The notes under the pieces: generated by a model
Seen by the model: only the letters and a program-made list of their open reading frames with translations
Told to the model about the DNA's origin: nothing
Databases searched by the model: none
In this document: in pieces, positions 23,797 to 32,471 of the stretch
How the letters are laid out: the number at the start of each line of letters is the position of its first letter
How positions within the stretch are numbered: position 1 is the stretch's first letter
DNA from: Pseudomonadota bacterium
GTDB taxonomy: Bacteria; Myxococcota_A; Bradymonadia; UBA4248
NCBI GenBank assembly: GCA_017441205.1
Contig: JAFRYG010000066.1
Span: 1-37,022 of the forward strand
Length of the DNA stretch: 37,022 nucleotides
Direction of reading: 5' to 3'
Program-made: the position numbers and the translations under genes

Positions 23797-26406
23797 ATGG
23801 ATAAACGGGGCTTTTTATATCTTTCTGTTCTTGCCGTTTTGTTTGCCGGCTGCAGCGCGGATGTTGCATCCCCTGATGCTGCATCAAATGATTTCGCGGC
23901 TCAGGAATCTGCACTCAAAGTTCGCAATTTCGGTGAAATCGGCGGTTCCCCCTGGGGCGACAATGCATCCATGCAGCTCCAGGCAAAAGCTCCCGCTGCA
24001 AACATGAATTACGGCCGCGCACTCGCCGTTGGCTACATCAACAGCGACAGCGTTCCCGATATCGTCAGTTCTCAGGGGGCTATGGTTCAGACGGGCAGCG
24101 TCGATGTCCGCTACGGAAATTCAGGCACCTACAGCTACGTTCTGTCCCCCAAATTCAGCAACGAGAATTATGGTGCTGCCCTGGCAGTCGGCAGATTCTG
24201 CCCCGAAATTGCGCCCTACGACATGATCATTGCTTCGGCACCAACATATTACAGCAGCTTCCGGGGAGCTTTCGGCATCATCTATTCGACCGACGGCACC
24301 ATCCGTAATACGAAAACGAGAAAAATCCTCTATGGAACAAAAAATTTCGATTTAATGGGAACAGCATTGACTGTTGCGGATATCGATAATGACGGCAACG
24401 TCGATTTGATTTATCAGTCCACACCGATCGACAGCGATACCTACGAATACAAAAATACGACTGTCAGCGTCGTCATGAATCTGTGCTCCCTCATCAGCAC
24501 AGCCGATGGCATTCAGTTGACGCCGGATTTCGTTCTGACAGGCGAAACTCAGGGATTTGGCAACAAAATCTTTGTGGCAGACCTCGATCAGAGCGGCACG
24601 CCTGAACTCGTCGTCGTCGATAACCTCTATCACACGGAATCCGTGGAAGGCGCGCCAGAAGGTGCCATTCACTTCTATCACATCATCGATGGCGCGCTCG
24701 TCGAATCGCGTCCATCCATCATCGGTGATACGGGCAGTTCCATCGAAACCGTTGCTTTTTCTGACCTGGATGGCGACGGCGATCTCGATTTACTCGTCGG
24801 TGAACCAATGCACCAGACGACCAAAAAACGCGAAGGTCGCGTAAGATCCTACACCAATCCCGGTGCCGGCATGCCCTTCGATGATGGCGCCCCCCTCTGG
24901 TCTGCCGTTTCTGACCGAAGCCATGCTCGCTTTGGCTCCGAAGTCATTGTCGCCGATGTCAACCAGGATGGCTTCGATGATCTCATCGTCGGTGCCCCCG
25001 GTTTCAGAACCAGCGGTTCCGAGCGTTCAAACGCATTCATCTATGTTTATATGGGTACCAGCGATGGCAGCATCTTCAGCCACGAACCCTACTGGACTTA
25101 TGCCTCCACCGTCCCGATGGAAATCAACGATGATTTCGGCCGCAATATTGCCGTTGCCCAGCTCGATAAAGCGAGCTGGCTCGATCTCATCGTCGCCGCC
25201 CCCAATGCGTCGACAAGTACATCATCCGTCGATGATATGGGACGCATCGACGTATTCCACGCCAGCGAAAACCTTTGTTATACGGCAGATAAATGCTTAA
25301 TCGGCAATATCTGCTATGAAGCCGGCGAGGGACTCGACGGCGACAAATGCACATACTGCGATCCTGAACAGAACAATTTCGGCTGGCAGCACGTCATCTG
25401 CGATCCTTCGACAGAAGCCTGCGTGGAAAATGCGTGTGTCGACGGTACATGCGTACTCCGGAATGTCAAAAATGGAACTGCTTGCGATGATTTTTCATGC
25501 CAGAACAACGCCCTTTCCACCTATACCTGTCAGGAAGGCGTCTGTACCCACGAGGAAATCAGCTGCGGCAATTACCGCTGTTCCCATGATTCCGTGCTGG
25601 CATGCATGACATCATGTTCATCCGATTCGGATTGCTACATCGGATTGTGTGATTCCGGAGAATGCACCATCTCTGACGATGGACGTCCCATCATCATTCT
25701 GGCCGATTATCCGGATACAGTAACGACCGGAACCGAAATAGAACTGGATGCATCAGCTTCCTACGATCCGGACGGCGGCGAAGTTTGGTTTTCCTGGTGG
25801 TCAAGTGATGTAGCATGGGATTTGATCGATAGTTCCACGACCAGCGCCATCCGCCTGACGGCACCCGATGAACCCGGAATTTTCAGCATGCATGTTCTGG
25901 TTACGGATGACGAAGGTCTGTCCACGCAACGCGACATCACGTTCGAAGCCATCGAACCCGTCGTTCCCGAAGAAACGCCCGAAATGATCGTCAAATCCCC
26001 CGCCCGCGGGGCGGTAATGAGCGCAGATTCCTCCGTGGCCGTCAGCGGCGACACCAATCCGAATACGCCCGTTTCGGTCGTCATTCGTTCCGACGATGGC
26101 AATGCCTACGAAGCCTCATGCTCTACCGTCTCCGACGAAACCGGCGCGTGGGAATGCATTCTCTCTGACGGTGCCATGGTTTTCCCGGCCGGTGACTACA
26201 CCATCACCGCGACCTCGACGATCAACGGCGTTCCGGTTTCTTACGATGTCAACGTTCACCTGACCGAACCACTTGCTACCGACGAAAACGGAAAACTTGA
26301 AACCGCCGGCTGCAGCATCTCGCAAAGCACTTCCCACGGATGGGCACTCGCTTTCCTGGGGCTCATGATCGGACTCGTTCCGCTCCGTCGCCGCATCCGT
26401 GCATAG
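23797..26406 (+). CDS. FG-GAP propeller / PKD-like lipoprotein with MYXO-CTERM-like tail
   Basis: 869 aa from ATG 23797 (GGGAGG 4 nt upstream; lipobox LFAGC). Seven FG-GAP/VCBS-type repeats form an integrin-like propeller (about 75-490), each with D-x-D/N-x-D/S-x-x-D calcium-type loops such as DIDNDGNVDL, DLDGDGDLDL and DVNQDGFDDL. Two Cys-rich EGF-like stretches (about 495-625) follow. A PKD-like domain (ASASYDPDGGEVWFSW) runs about 630-715, then an Ig-like domain (about 725-835). The tail AGCSISQ, hydrophobic helix and LRRRIRA fits MYXO-CTERM. Having both an N-terminal lipobox and this C-terminal signal is unusual. Likely a surface adhesin or binding protein. Confidence 0.85.
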   Translation: MDKRGFLYLSVLAVLFAGCSADVASPDAASNDFAAQESALKVRNFGEIGGSPWGDNASMQLQAKAPAANMNYGRALAVGYINSDSVPDIVSSQGAMVQTGSVDVRYGNSGTYSYVLSPKFSNENYGAALAVGRFCPEIAPYDMIIASAPTYYSSFRGAFGIIYSTDGTIRNTKTRKILYGTKNFDLMGTALTVADIDNDGNVDLIYQSTPIDSDTYEYKNTTVSVVMNLCSLISTADGIQLTPDFVLTGETQGFGNKIFVADLDQSGTPELVVVDNLYHTESVEGAPEGAIHFYHIIDGALVESRPSIIGDTGSSIETVAFSDLDGDGDLDLLVGEPMHQTTKKREGRVRSYTNPGAGMPFDDGAPLWSAVSDRSHARFGSEVIVADVNQDGFDDLIVGAPGFRTSGSERSNAFIYVYMGTSDGSIFSHEPYWTYASTVPMEINDDFGRNIAVAQLDKASWLDLIVAAPNASTSTSSVDDMGRIDVFHASENLCYTADKCLIGNICYEAGEGLDGDKCTYCDPEQNNFGWQHVICDPSTEACVENACVDGTCVLRNVKNGTACDDFSCQNNALSTYTCQEGVCTHEEISCGNYRCSHDSVLACMTSCSSDSDCYIGLCDSGECTISDDGRPIIILADYPDTVTTGTEIELDASASYDPDGGEVWFSWWSSDVAWDLIDSSTTSAIRLTAPDEPGIFSMHVLVTDDEGLSTQRDITFEAIEPVVPEETPEMIVKSPARGAVMSADSSVAVSGDTNPNTPVSVVIRSDDGNAYEASCSTVSDETGAWECILSDGAMVFPAGDYTITATSTINGVPVSYDVNVHLTEPLATDENGKLETAGCSISQSTSHGWALAFLGLMIGLVPLRRRIRA

Positions 26407-26477
26407 CAGCAATACAGTTATCCCCGAATACCTTCCATGAACATTACACGGGGGGATCTGCGATACATAAGGCACCC

Positions 26478-26495
26478 GCGCCCCTTTTGGGGCGC
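26478..26495. repeat. GC hairpin downstream of the FG-GAP lipoprotein
   Basis: GCGCCCC and GGGGCGC pair around TTTT, 70 bp beyond the stop codon. No T-run follows. A near-identical word (CGCCCC TTT GGGGCG) occurs at 31046. Confidence 0.6.
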
Positions 26496-26648
26496 ATCCG
26501 CCATTCGCCCCCAATAGACGCTTAAAACGCGGGGAAAGAGGGAACTGCGCAACTATCGGTATTCGCGCAGCGCATAAACGCTGCACACGTAAAATACACC
26601 TTTGTATTGCACACATCGTCTTAAACTCCCCGACGATATGAGGTAGCC

Positions 26649-27059
26649 ATGATTCGGGAAATTAACCGGAATACAGAAATACTGCAGCAGAAAGCTGCTC
26701 TGGCAACGACCGGTGACATATCTGTCGCTGACGACTTAATGGAGACGCTGAAAGCGCATGCCGATGCCTGTGTTGGCATGGCAGCCAATATGATCGGAAT
26801 CCCCAAAGCCATTATCGTTTTTGACAATGAAGGCGAATATATGGAGATGTTCAACCCCGAGATTACACAGAAATCCGGGAGTTTCGAAACCACCGAAGGC
26901 TGTCTGAGCCTCGACGGCCAACGCAAAACAAAGAGATACCGGTATATTAAAGTCCGTTGGCAGGACAGGGAAATGAAATCACATCAGAAGCGCTTTTCAG
27001 GATGGACAGCTCAGATAATTCAGCACGAAATAGATCATCTGAGTGGAATTGTGATTTAA
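26649..27059 (+). CDS. def: Short peptide-deformylase-like protein
   Basis: 136 aa with GAGG about 7 nt before the ATG. Peptide deformylases remove the formyl group from nascent proteins. The metal site is present: EGCLSL with Cys85 and QHEIDH with His126, Glu127 and His130. The first motif, normally GLAAxQ, reads GMAANM, so the oxyanion Gln is Met48. This form and length match the short deformylases of gut clostridia rather than the ~165-190-aa housekeeping type, as far as I recall. Activity is likely but not certain, and the cell probably has another def elsewhere. It converges with the transporter gene across two hairpin elements. Confidence 0.75.
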   Translation: MIREINRNTEILQQKAALATTGDISVADDLMETLKAHADACVGMAANMIGIPKAIIVFDNEGEYMEMFNPEITQKSGSFETTEGCLSLDGQRKTKRYRYIKVRWQDREMKSHQKRFSGWTAQIIQHEIDHLSGIVI

Positions 27060-27112
27060 TATCCAGATTCTCTTCGAATGGAAGATCCAATCCCCGGCTT
27101 TTCTTGGGAAAT

Positions 27113-27145
27113 GTCTGCTATTGGCCTTTGGGCCAATACGCAGAC
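27113..27145 (+). repeat. TATT/AATA-framed hairpin element (copy 6)
   Basis: Outer stem GTCTGC (27113-27118) with GCAGAC (27140-27145), inner stem TATTGGCC (27119-27126) with GGCCAATA (27131-27138), TTTG loop, unpaired C at 27139. Same design as copy 4 with different outer arms. Lies between two convergent genes. Confidence 0.85.
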
Positions 27146-27148
27146 CTC

Positions 27149-27186
27149 AATGCGGCTATTGGCTCCGAAAGCCAATACGCCGCATT
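27149..27186 (+). repeat. TATT/AATA-framed hairpin element (copy 7)
   Basis: Outer stem AATGCGGC (27149-27156) with GCCGCATT (27179-27186), inner stem TATTGGCT (27157-27164) with AGCCAATA (27170-27177), loop CCGAA, unpaired C at 27178. The best example of the architecture: 16 bp paired in two blocks around a single bulged C. It ends 5 bp from the stop codon of the transporter gene. Confidence 0.85.
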
Positions 27187-27190
27187 TGCT

Positions 27191-28888
27191 TTATTCTGCT
27201 GCAGATGACGCAGTCTCTTCTTTCTTCGCATTGGGGGAATTGACCCATTTTTGAGCCAAAAAGAGCGCCACCGGTGAAATCATTGCAATGCATGCAAATA
27301 TCAGCCACATCGTCTGCGGATGCTGCTCAAGTCCGGTACTTGCATCGGGAACAAATCCGTTGAGTGCAAATCCCGCATAAAGACCGACGATGAATTTCGT
27401 CAGGAACCACGGCAAATTCGCAATACCAACATAGGCACCGACACGTTCTTTTGGGGCAATCTGCGTAACATGCTGCAAAAATCTCGGCTGCCACATGGAT
27501 TCACCAATCGAACCGATCAGGACAAACGTCAGGAAAAGCAGCGGTGTCGTTCCCAACCCCAGAAGGAACGTCGGTAATGCCATCACGGCAGTACCGATGA
27601 TCATCATCTTGTAAACATCCTTCTTTGCTGTCAAAGCTGCAATGACGGGCGCAAACAAAAATACGATCAAAGGATTGAGATTGCTGAATGTTTCGTAATT
27701 GTCCGAAATCGTCGGATAAGCCTGATACGCGCGCTCAAGATACGTAGGAATCAGAATGTTCTGATACGCAAAAAGTGTCTGAACCGGAATGAGGATAAAG
27801 ATGAAGAACGAGAACTTCGCATTCAGCAGAGGATGAGCCTTAATCCGCTCCAGCAAACTAAGACTCTTCGTTTCCTGGCTCTCCTTGGCTTTTTCTTCAT
27901 CCTCATCATCCCCTTCATACAGCGGTTTCGTCTTGGACCGAACAATATATACATAATAGAGGACGAACACGATGATCATCAATCCCGCAAGGAATATCAG
28001 CGTCCCGGAATAACCGTTCGTCCCGGGCATAAAGCCCTGCGAAATGACCTGTCCGGATTCATCCAGCTCATCGCCTGCAAATCTGCGGATATGCGGCAAA
28101 ATGAGTCCAATGATGAATGCCCCGAGATTCATCCCCGCATAGAGCATCGCATACGAAACCGCCGAAGTTTTCTTGTTGGAATACATGCGCGTCAGGGAAT
28201 AGATCGCCGGATTGAATACGCCGTACGCAAGTGCCATAAAACAAAGACAGGCGCAGACGACAAAGAAGAATGTCGATCCAATACCAGTTCCTGAAGAGGC
28301 CAGGAAACTCTCCGAAAATCCGAGAATTGCACGGGCAATGAACAGCGTCAGCAATGAAACCCCAAGCATTTTCTTGGGACCGAGCTTATCGGACAAACCG
28401 CCCAAAAAGAACTGCGAGAACGTAATGAGCATAATGAAACCGCTCACGATCCATCCCGCATGGACATCGATGCACCCACCGATGTATTCCGGACTGATGC
28501 AGGCCTTGAACTGCGATATTTCCAGTGTTTTGATATCGACAAACGGAGCACTCGTCACCAGAACATTCTTGATCATATAGAGCATCAGAATGGTCAGGAT
28601 ACCGAAATAAGCCATCCCCTCAAAAACATTGATGATATTGATACCAATGATCTCTTTGGGGGCATGAACAAATGCCTTGAAAATATCGACGGTTTCCTTG
28701 ATGCCTGCCTTTACAGCCTCCCCAAAGGTTTCGGGTTCTTTCGTGCTCTCGTCGGCATCCGTAACCGTCTTGTCCTCCGATACCAGGGGAACATCCGACT
28801 CATTTTTCTTTTCATCCACAGCAAACAAATCCTCATTACCAGAGGAATTGTGCTCTGAATCAGGATTATTCATTTCACTCAATGTCAT
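27191..28888 (-). CDS. POT/PTR-like MFS transporter
   Basis: 565 aa. An acidic cytoplasmic N-terminus (about 1-55) is followed by roughly 12 or more hydrophobic helices. NVFEGMAYFGILTILMLYM fits helix 1 of proton-coupled oligopeptide transporters (ExxERFxYYG-like), and GGLSDKLGPKKMLG is the MFS loop 2-3 motif. A large Cys-containing loop (about 105-125) and a charged central loop (about 330-355) are present. Substrate unknown; peptides or amino-acid derivatives are likely from the family. The ribosome site is AAGGA. An intrinsic terminator lies only 27 nt before the start codon, suggesting attenuation. Confidence 0.8.
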   Translation of the reverse strand: MTLSEMNNPDSEHNSSGNEDLFAVDEKKNESDVPLVSEDKTVTDADESTKEPETFGEAVKAGIKETVDIFKAFVHAPKEIIGINIINVFEGMAYFGILTILMLYMIKNVLVTSAPFVDIKTLEISQFKACISPEYIGGCIDVHAGWIVSGFIMLITFSQFFLGGLSDKLGPKKMLGVSLLTLFIARAILGFSESFLASSGTGIGSTFFFVVCACLCFMALAYGVFNPAIYSLTRMYSNKKTSAVSYAMLYAGMNLGAFIIGLILPHIRRFAGDELDESGQVISQGFMPGTNGYSGTLIFLAGLMIIVFVLYYVYIVRSKTKPLYEGDDEDEEKAKESQETKSLSLLERIKAHPLLNAKFSFFIFILIPVQTLFAYQNILIPTYLERAYQAYPTISDNYETFSNLNPLIVFLFAPVIAALTAKKDVYKMMIIGTAVMALPTFLLGLGTTPLLFLTFVLIGSIGESMWQPRFLQHVTQIAPKERVGAYVGIANLPWFLTKFIVGLYAGFALNGFVPDASTGLEQHPQTMWLIFACIAMISPVALFLAQKWVNSPNAKKEETASSAAE

Positions 28889-28915
28889 ATTCCTTATTGT
28901 TTAAGCCATAAAATG

Positions 28916-28943
28916 AAAAAAGCTCCGGCGCGTTGCCGGAGCC
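28916..28943 (-). terminator. Intrinsic terminator just ahead of the POT transporter
   Basis: On the minus strand GCTCCGGC pairs with GCCGGAGC around AACGC and is followed by six T. It lies 27 nt before the transporter ATG, too close for a promoter to fit between. Transcripts of the transporter must therefore cross it, so it could act as an attenuator. Alternatively a promoter overlaps it. Confidence 0.7.
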
Positions 28944-29454
28944 ACACAAGGGTCTTTTAACATAATCCCCCCACTGACCACGAATAAAATATTCGTTGCA
29001 GTCATCCATATGAAAAAAAAAAATGTAACAATTGCCGCCTCGATGGCATCACTATGATCGAAGGATGTTCCTTCCATTCATTATGGAGTGATGCATGTAT
29101 CCATCCGGATTTGTCTGACGCGAACAAAATTCCCATACATAATGTACAGACAGCCGAGGGACGGCTTACTGGATTACGCTTTCTGGACGCAGAACATGAT
29201 ACAGAAGCGCTGTACATGCCGGGCACATCGGGATGCTTTTTTTTTACGACGTTCAGCGCCGGAAAGGGAGCGGTGTGCAAATTCGCTGGTAATTTGGGTT
29301 AGGACGGCGAGTCGGCGGGTGGGAATGGGAGCTAGAGGTAACCCTTGGTTACCTACCATTATATCAAAACTACATTAAACCACATGTAGGCATTTTATTC
29401 AGCAACAGGCAAATGGACTTCATTGGTCATTATCTCCGCATGCGTTAAACAGAT
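28944..29454. other. Intergenic stretch without a supported gene
   Basis: Holds an A-rich tract near 29011-29024 and a perfect hairpin AGGTAACC CTT GGTTACCT at 29336-29354. A + strand frame at 29054-29302 (82 codons) ends shortly before that hairpin but has no ribosome site or recognised motif. Minus-strand leader sequence of the transporter presumably lies near 28944-29050. Confidence 0.45.
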
Positions 29455-29495
29455 CAAAAAAAGCCGCGTATCTGACGACGTCAGATAGCGGCTTT
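29455..29495 (-). terminator. Intrinsic terminator of the polytopic membrane protein gene
   Basis: On the minus strand AGCCGC-TATCTGACG pairs with CGTCAGATA-(C)-GCGGCT, with one bulged base, followed by seven T. It ends the transcript of the gene whose stop is at 29566. Confidence 0.85.
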
Positions 29496-29498
29496 AAG

Positions 29499-29528
29499 CG
29501 CGCGTATTGGCCGCAGGCCAATAGCAAG
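29499..29528 (-). repeat. TATT/AATA-framed hairpin element (copy 8)
   Basis: On the minus strand GC-TATTGGCC (29516-29523 read in reverse), TGC loop, GGCCAATA, then C and GCGCGC. It lies between the stop codon at 29566 and the intrinsic terminator, inside the 3' untranslated part of that transcript. Confidence 0.75.
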
Positions 29529-29565
29529 CTGAGGCGCAGAGCGCCGCACCCCAGCCATATAAAGA

Positions 29566-30792
29566 TTATTTGGATTCTTCGGATTCTGCTTCACCGAGCG
29601 GAGCAGCTGCAGCAGCTTCAGCAGCTTTTCTCTGTTTTTCAAGCGTCGCAAACATCTTGGGCAGAGCCAGGAAGAGAAGAGCACCAACGACGAATGCCGC
29701 GCTAACCCACGTATAAACATCGGGCATCAAAGGCTGATCTTTCAAATCATTGACGAAAACGATAGCAACTGCAAGTGATGCAATCACGCCAGCCAGAATC
29801 GAAGAACAACGATTGATCGCAACAGCAAAGGCATTTTCAGATGGATCAAGCAGAATCAGACTGCCGAATACGCCGTTGAACTGTGAGAAAATACCGGCAG
29901 CGACGGCGAGTCCGATAATGATACCCGGACGGGACCAGAATGTCGTAAAGCCAGCATGAATGCCGTTGAGCATGTTGTCGAGGCCAGACGGATTATCGAC
30001 GATGCCGGGTGCAAACAATGAAGCAATAAAGAGGATGATGAGGATGGAGGGCGTACCAACCATCTGCTCTTCGACGAAGAATTTCTTCGTATCGTCTGCG
30101 TTGTTGCTCTTGGCGAGTTTCGACATAAACGAAAGACGGAAGAAGTAGGCCGAAAGGTAAACGATAAGGTCGATGGCGAGCATCGTATTCATCAGGGCTT
30201 TTTCGCCCCAGGTCGCATCGCCGAAAGCGTATGGACCAAAGTTGGAGATCAGCAGCGCCAGCAAAGACATGGCGAGTGCAGCCCACGAGAACCAGCGAAC
30301 ATGGCGGCGGAAAATCGTATCGACAATCGGCGACATGATGAGCATACCGCCTCGCATCAGGAGCATGGCAAATACGATGGAAACGCCATCAATTGTATAG
30401 GCCAGCGTCGTGGTGACGACGACGAGACCGGTGCAAATACCTGAGAACAATGTCCAGATTCGTGGACGGGGGAGCGTATGGCCGCCAACCTTAAAAGAAG
30501 TTTGCGTTGCAAATTTCCACCAGCGCATCGAGGTAATAAAGATCAACATCATGATGATGGATGCCATAATCGTCGGTGGCAGCCACTCAAAGCTGTTCAC
30601 ACGCAGTGGGCATGTAAGATAATCCGCAGTTTTGGACAAGCAGGCCTGAACCATTTCCGGCCCGTCATCCTTGGCCATAAGACCGCCCGAAACCATCTTC
30701 GTAAAGAATGAATAAGGAATGTAAACTGCAAAATACCCAAAAGCAAACCACCATACACTGACATGCTTCTTTGGTTTCGTCGAATCTGTCAT
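29566..30792 (-). CDS. Polytopic membrane protein, DMT/EamA-like
   Basis: 408 aa from the ATG at 30792, chosen over a longer frame because GGAG lies 8 nt upstream. About ten hydrophobic helices are spread over the protein, with TTTLAYTIDGVSIVFAMLLM in the middle that resembles an EamA-type segment. A short N-terminal lysine-rich stretch and an Ala/Glu-rich C-terminal tail face the cytoplasm by the positive-inside trend. Substrate unknown. It has its own intrinsic terminator at 29455 and is not closely linked to the transporter at 27191. Confidence 0.6.
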   Translation of the reverse strand: MTDSTKPKKHVSVWWFAFGYFAVYIPYSFFTKMVSGGLMAKDDGPEMVQACLSKTADYLTCPLRVNSFEWLPPTIMASIIMMLIFITSMRWWKFATQTSFKVGGHTLPRPRIWTLFSGICTGLVVVTTTLAYTIDGVSIVFAMLLMRGGMLIMSPIVDTIFRRHVRWFSWAALAMSLLALLISNFGPYAFGDATWGEKALMNTMLAIDLIVYLSAYFFRLSFMSKLAKSNNADDTKKFFVEEQMVGTPSILIILFIASLFAPGIVDNPSGLDNMLNGIHAGFTTFWSRPGIIIGLAVAAGIFSQFNGVFGSLILLDPSENAFAVAINRCSSILAGVIASLAVAIVFVNDLKDQPLMPDVYTWVSAAFVVGALLFLALPKMFATLEKQRKAAEAAAAAPLGEAESEESK

Positions 30793-30995
30793 TTGAACAT
30801 CTCCGGAAAAAAGAATGGAAAAGGCCAATCACCAATTGCAATGAGCCTCAAAGAAAACATAAGCGCGAAATAACACTGACCCTCATTTATGACAACCCGT
30901 TTTTCATGAAAAACAACAAAAATCACCTTATTTTAAGCCAAAATCCGATATATCCATACCACATTGTAGGTTAATGTGTACCTCTGTGGTTTAAT

Positions 30996-31027
30996 AAAAA
31001 AGGCAGCTCCGCAACAGCGGAACTGCC
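30996..31027 (-). terminator. Intrinsic terminator of the propeller lipoprotein gene
   Basis: On the minus strand GGCAG-T-TCCGC pairs with GCGGA-G-CTGCC (one mismatch) around a TGTT loop, followed by six T. It lies 68 nt beyond the stop of the gene ending at 31095. Confidence 0.85.
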
Positions 31028-31045
31028 TGAATGATAGCTATGCAG

Positions 31046-31060
31046 CGCCCCTTTGGGGCG
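31046..31060. repeat. GC hairpin in the 3' region of the lipoprotein gene
   Basis: CGCCCC and GGGGCG pair around TTT. It precedes the T-tailed terminator in the transcript, so it is additional structure in the 3' untranslated part. Confidence 0.6.
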
Positions 31061-31094
31061 TAACAATTATATAATGGATATGTAAGGTGCGTAT

Positions 31095-32261
31095 CTATTT
31101 CAAAACCAGGCAGCTGGCTTCCGCAGTACCGCCCAGTGCATTGTCTTTCTTGAGCTCACCCCAGTTTTTATCATTAAAGAAGAGCGTGCGAACGAGTTTG
31201 CCATCATTGCCGTTGATTTCTTCGATGGTATCGCCTGTGTTGCACAATACTTTATCCTTGCTGGGGGCATAGCAAGAAATGGCTTTGACATCGTGCGTCC
31301 ACAGCTGCATTCCATTGGCAACATCGACGAGTGTCAGTTTATCTGCCCCAATCACGAGAACATTTTCACCGACGAATTTGACGTTCTTTGCATCCTTATA
31401 GCCAGTGCCATAAACCTTAAATCCCTTGTCCTCGCCGGTGGAGCTGACGTAGAGCTGATGATTGACGTCGGTTGCTGCAATCGTTTTGCCCGAAAGTGCG
31501 ATAGCCAGATGGGAGATATGTACATTCGTACGTGCAATGGCTTTGAGCACGCCCTTGTTGTTTTCTTCATCCATCAGATAGATCAGACCGATCTTGTTAT
31601 TCTCCTGATCGTCGGATGCCATGACAGCTTTTCCGTGACCTGCCAAAGAAATGAGGTAGGGATTTGTCGAAAAACGAAGCTTATAATCCGGACTCTGACG
31701 ATTCATGAAATCCTGGACGCGTTCGGCGATATTGATACCCGAGAATTTGTCGGGAACGTTCCAGATATTGATGGTACTGTCTTTGTCAAGAATGCCCATT
31801 TCGTTGTTATCGGGCGTAAACATCACACCTTTGAGTGAGGGTTCACCTTTGAGTTTGAAAAACTCCGTCCCCGTTTCGACATGCTCCAGCATGATTTTGT
31901 CGGGATAATAGTGAATAATGACGTCAGTACTCGGAATGAGGGCATAATTATCGACGCCGTCAGGCAGTTTCTTGACGAGTTTCACGGATGCATCGGGCAT
32001 GACCTGCCAGAGCGTTCCGTCATCGAGCAGATACTGCTGTCCGCCTTCCTGTTTTGTAACCATTTTGACGATTTTTTTTCTGCATTCAGGTGCGATCTGA
32101 GCCATTTTCGGCGCATCCGAAGCTGCGCTTTCGGCGGTTTGTTCTGTTTTGGCTGCAGCATCAGCCGCAGTTTCCGTGGATTCAGTTTTTTGTCCGGAAG
32201 AAGCACAGCCCAAAATCATTCCGGCCATAGCCACACAATACAAACCCATTAATTTTTTCAT
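31095..32261 (-). CDS. WD40/PQQ-like propeller lipoprotein
   Basis: 388 aa with AGGAG about 9 nt before the ATG. The signal peptide ends in an ILGC lipobox (Cys19). An Ala/Thr/Glu linker (20-58) is followed by blade-like repeats: VMFTPDNNEMGILDKDSTINIWNV is WD40-like, and LAIALSGKTIAATDVNHQLYV, NVLVIGADKLTLVDVANGMQLW and NGNDGKLVRTL are PQQ-like. No enzyme motif is seen. It is divergent from the kinase-like lipoprotein gene at 32472 with ~210 bp between start codons, so the two could share control. Confidence 0.7.
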   Translation of the reverse strand: MKKLMGLYCVAMAGMILGCASSGQKTESTETAADAAAKTEQTAESAASDAPKMAQIAPECRKKIVKMVTKQEGGQQYLLDDGTLWQVMPDASVKLVKKLPDGVDNYALIPSTDVIIHYYPDKIMLEHVETGTEFFKLKGEPSLKGVMFTPDNNEMGILDKDSTINIWNVPDKFSGINIAERVQDFMNRQSPDYKLRFSTNPYLISLAGHGKAVMASDDQENNKIGLIYLMDEENNKGVLKAIARTNVHISHLAIALSGKTIAATDVNHQLYVSSTGEDKGFKVYGTGYKDAKNVKFVGENVLVIGADKLTLVDVANGMQLWTHDVKAISCYAPSKDKVLCNTGDTIEEINGNDGKLVRTLFFNDKNWGELKKDNALGGTAEASCLVLK

Positions 32262-32471
32262 TCTGCATCTCCTGGTTATGAAAATCTGTCAGGATGGCTT
32301 CCTTGTTAATGCCATCACAAACGGGCGGTATTATTCAATAATGAAACATATTTATCAATTCAATTTCGCGCATCTTGCCCACAATGCCCCAAAACGCGTA
32401 TAAATGCGTCCGGCTTGGTGCTGAAAAACAACAACATATTTCATTTCGTACGATTTACGGGTTTTATTGGC

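Noticed and set aside
29054..29302. 82-codon + strand frame with a hairpin after it
   Set aside because: No ribosome site, no familiar motif and overlapping open frames; kept only as a remark in the intergenic entry.
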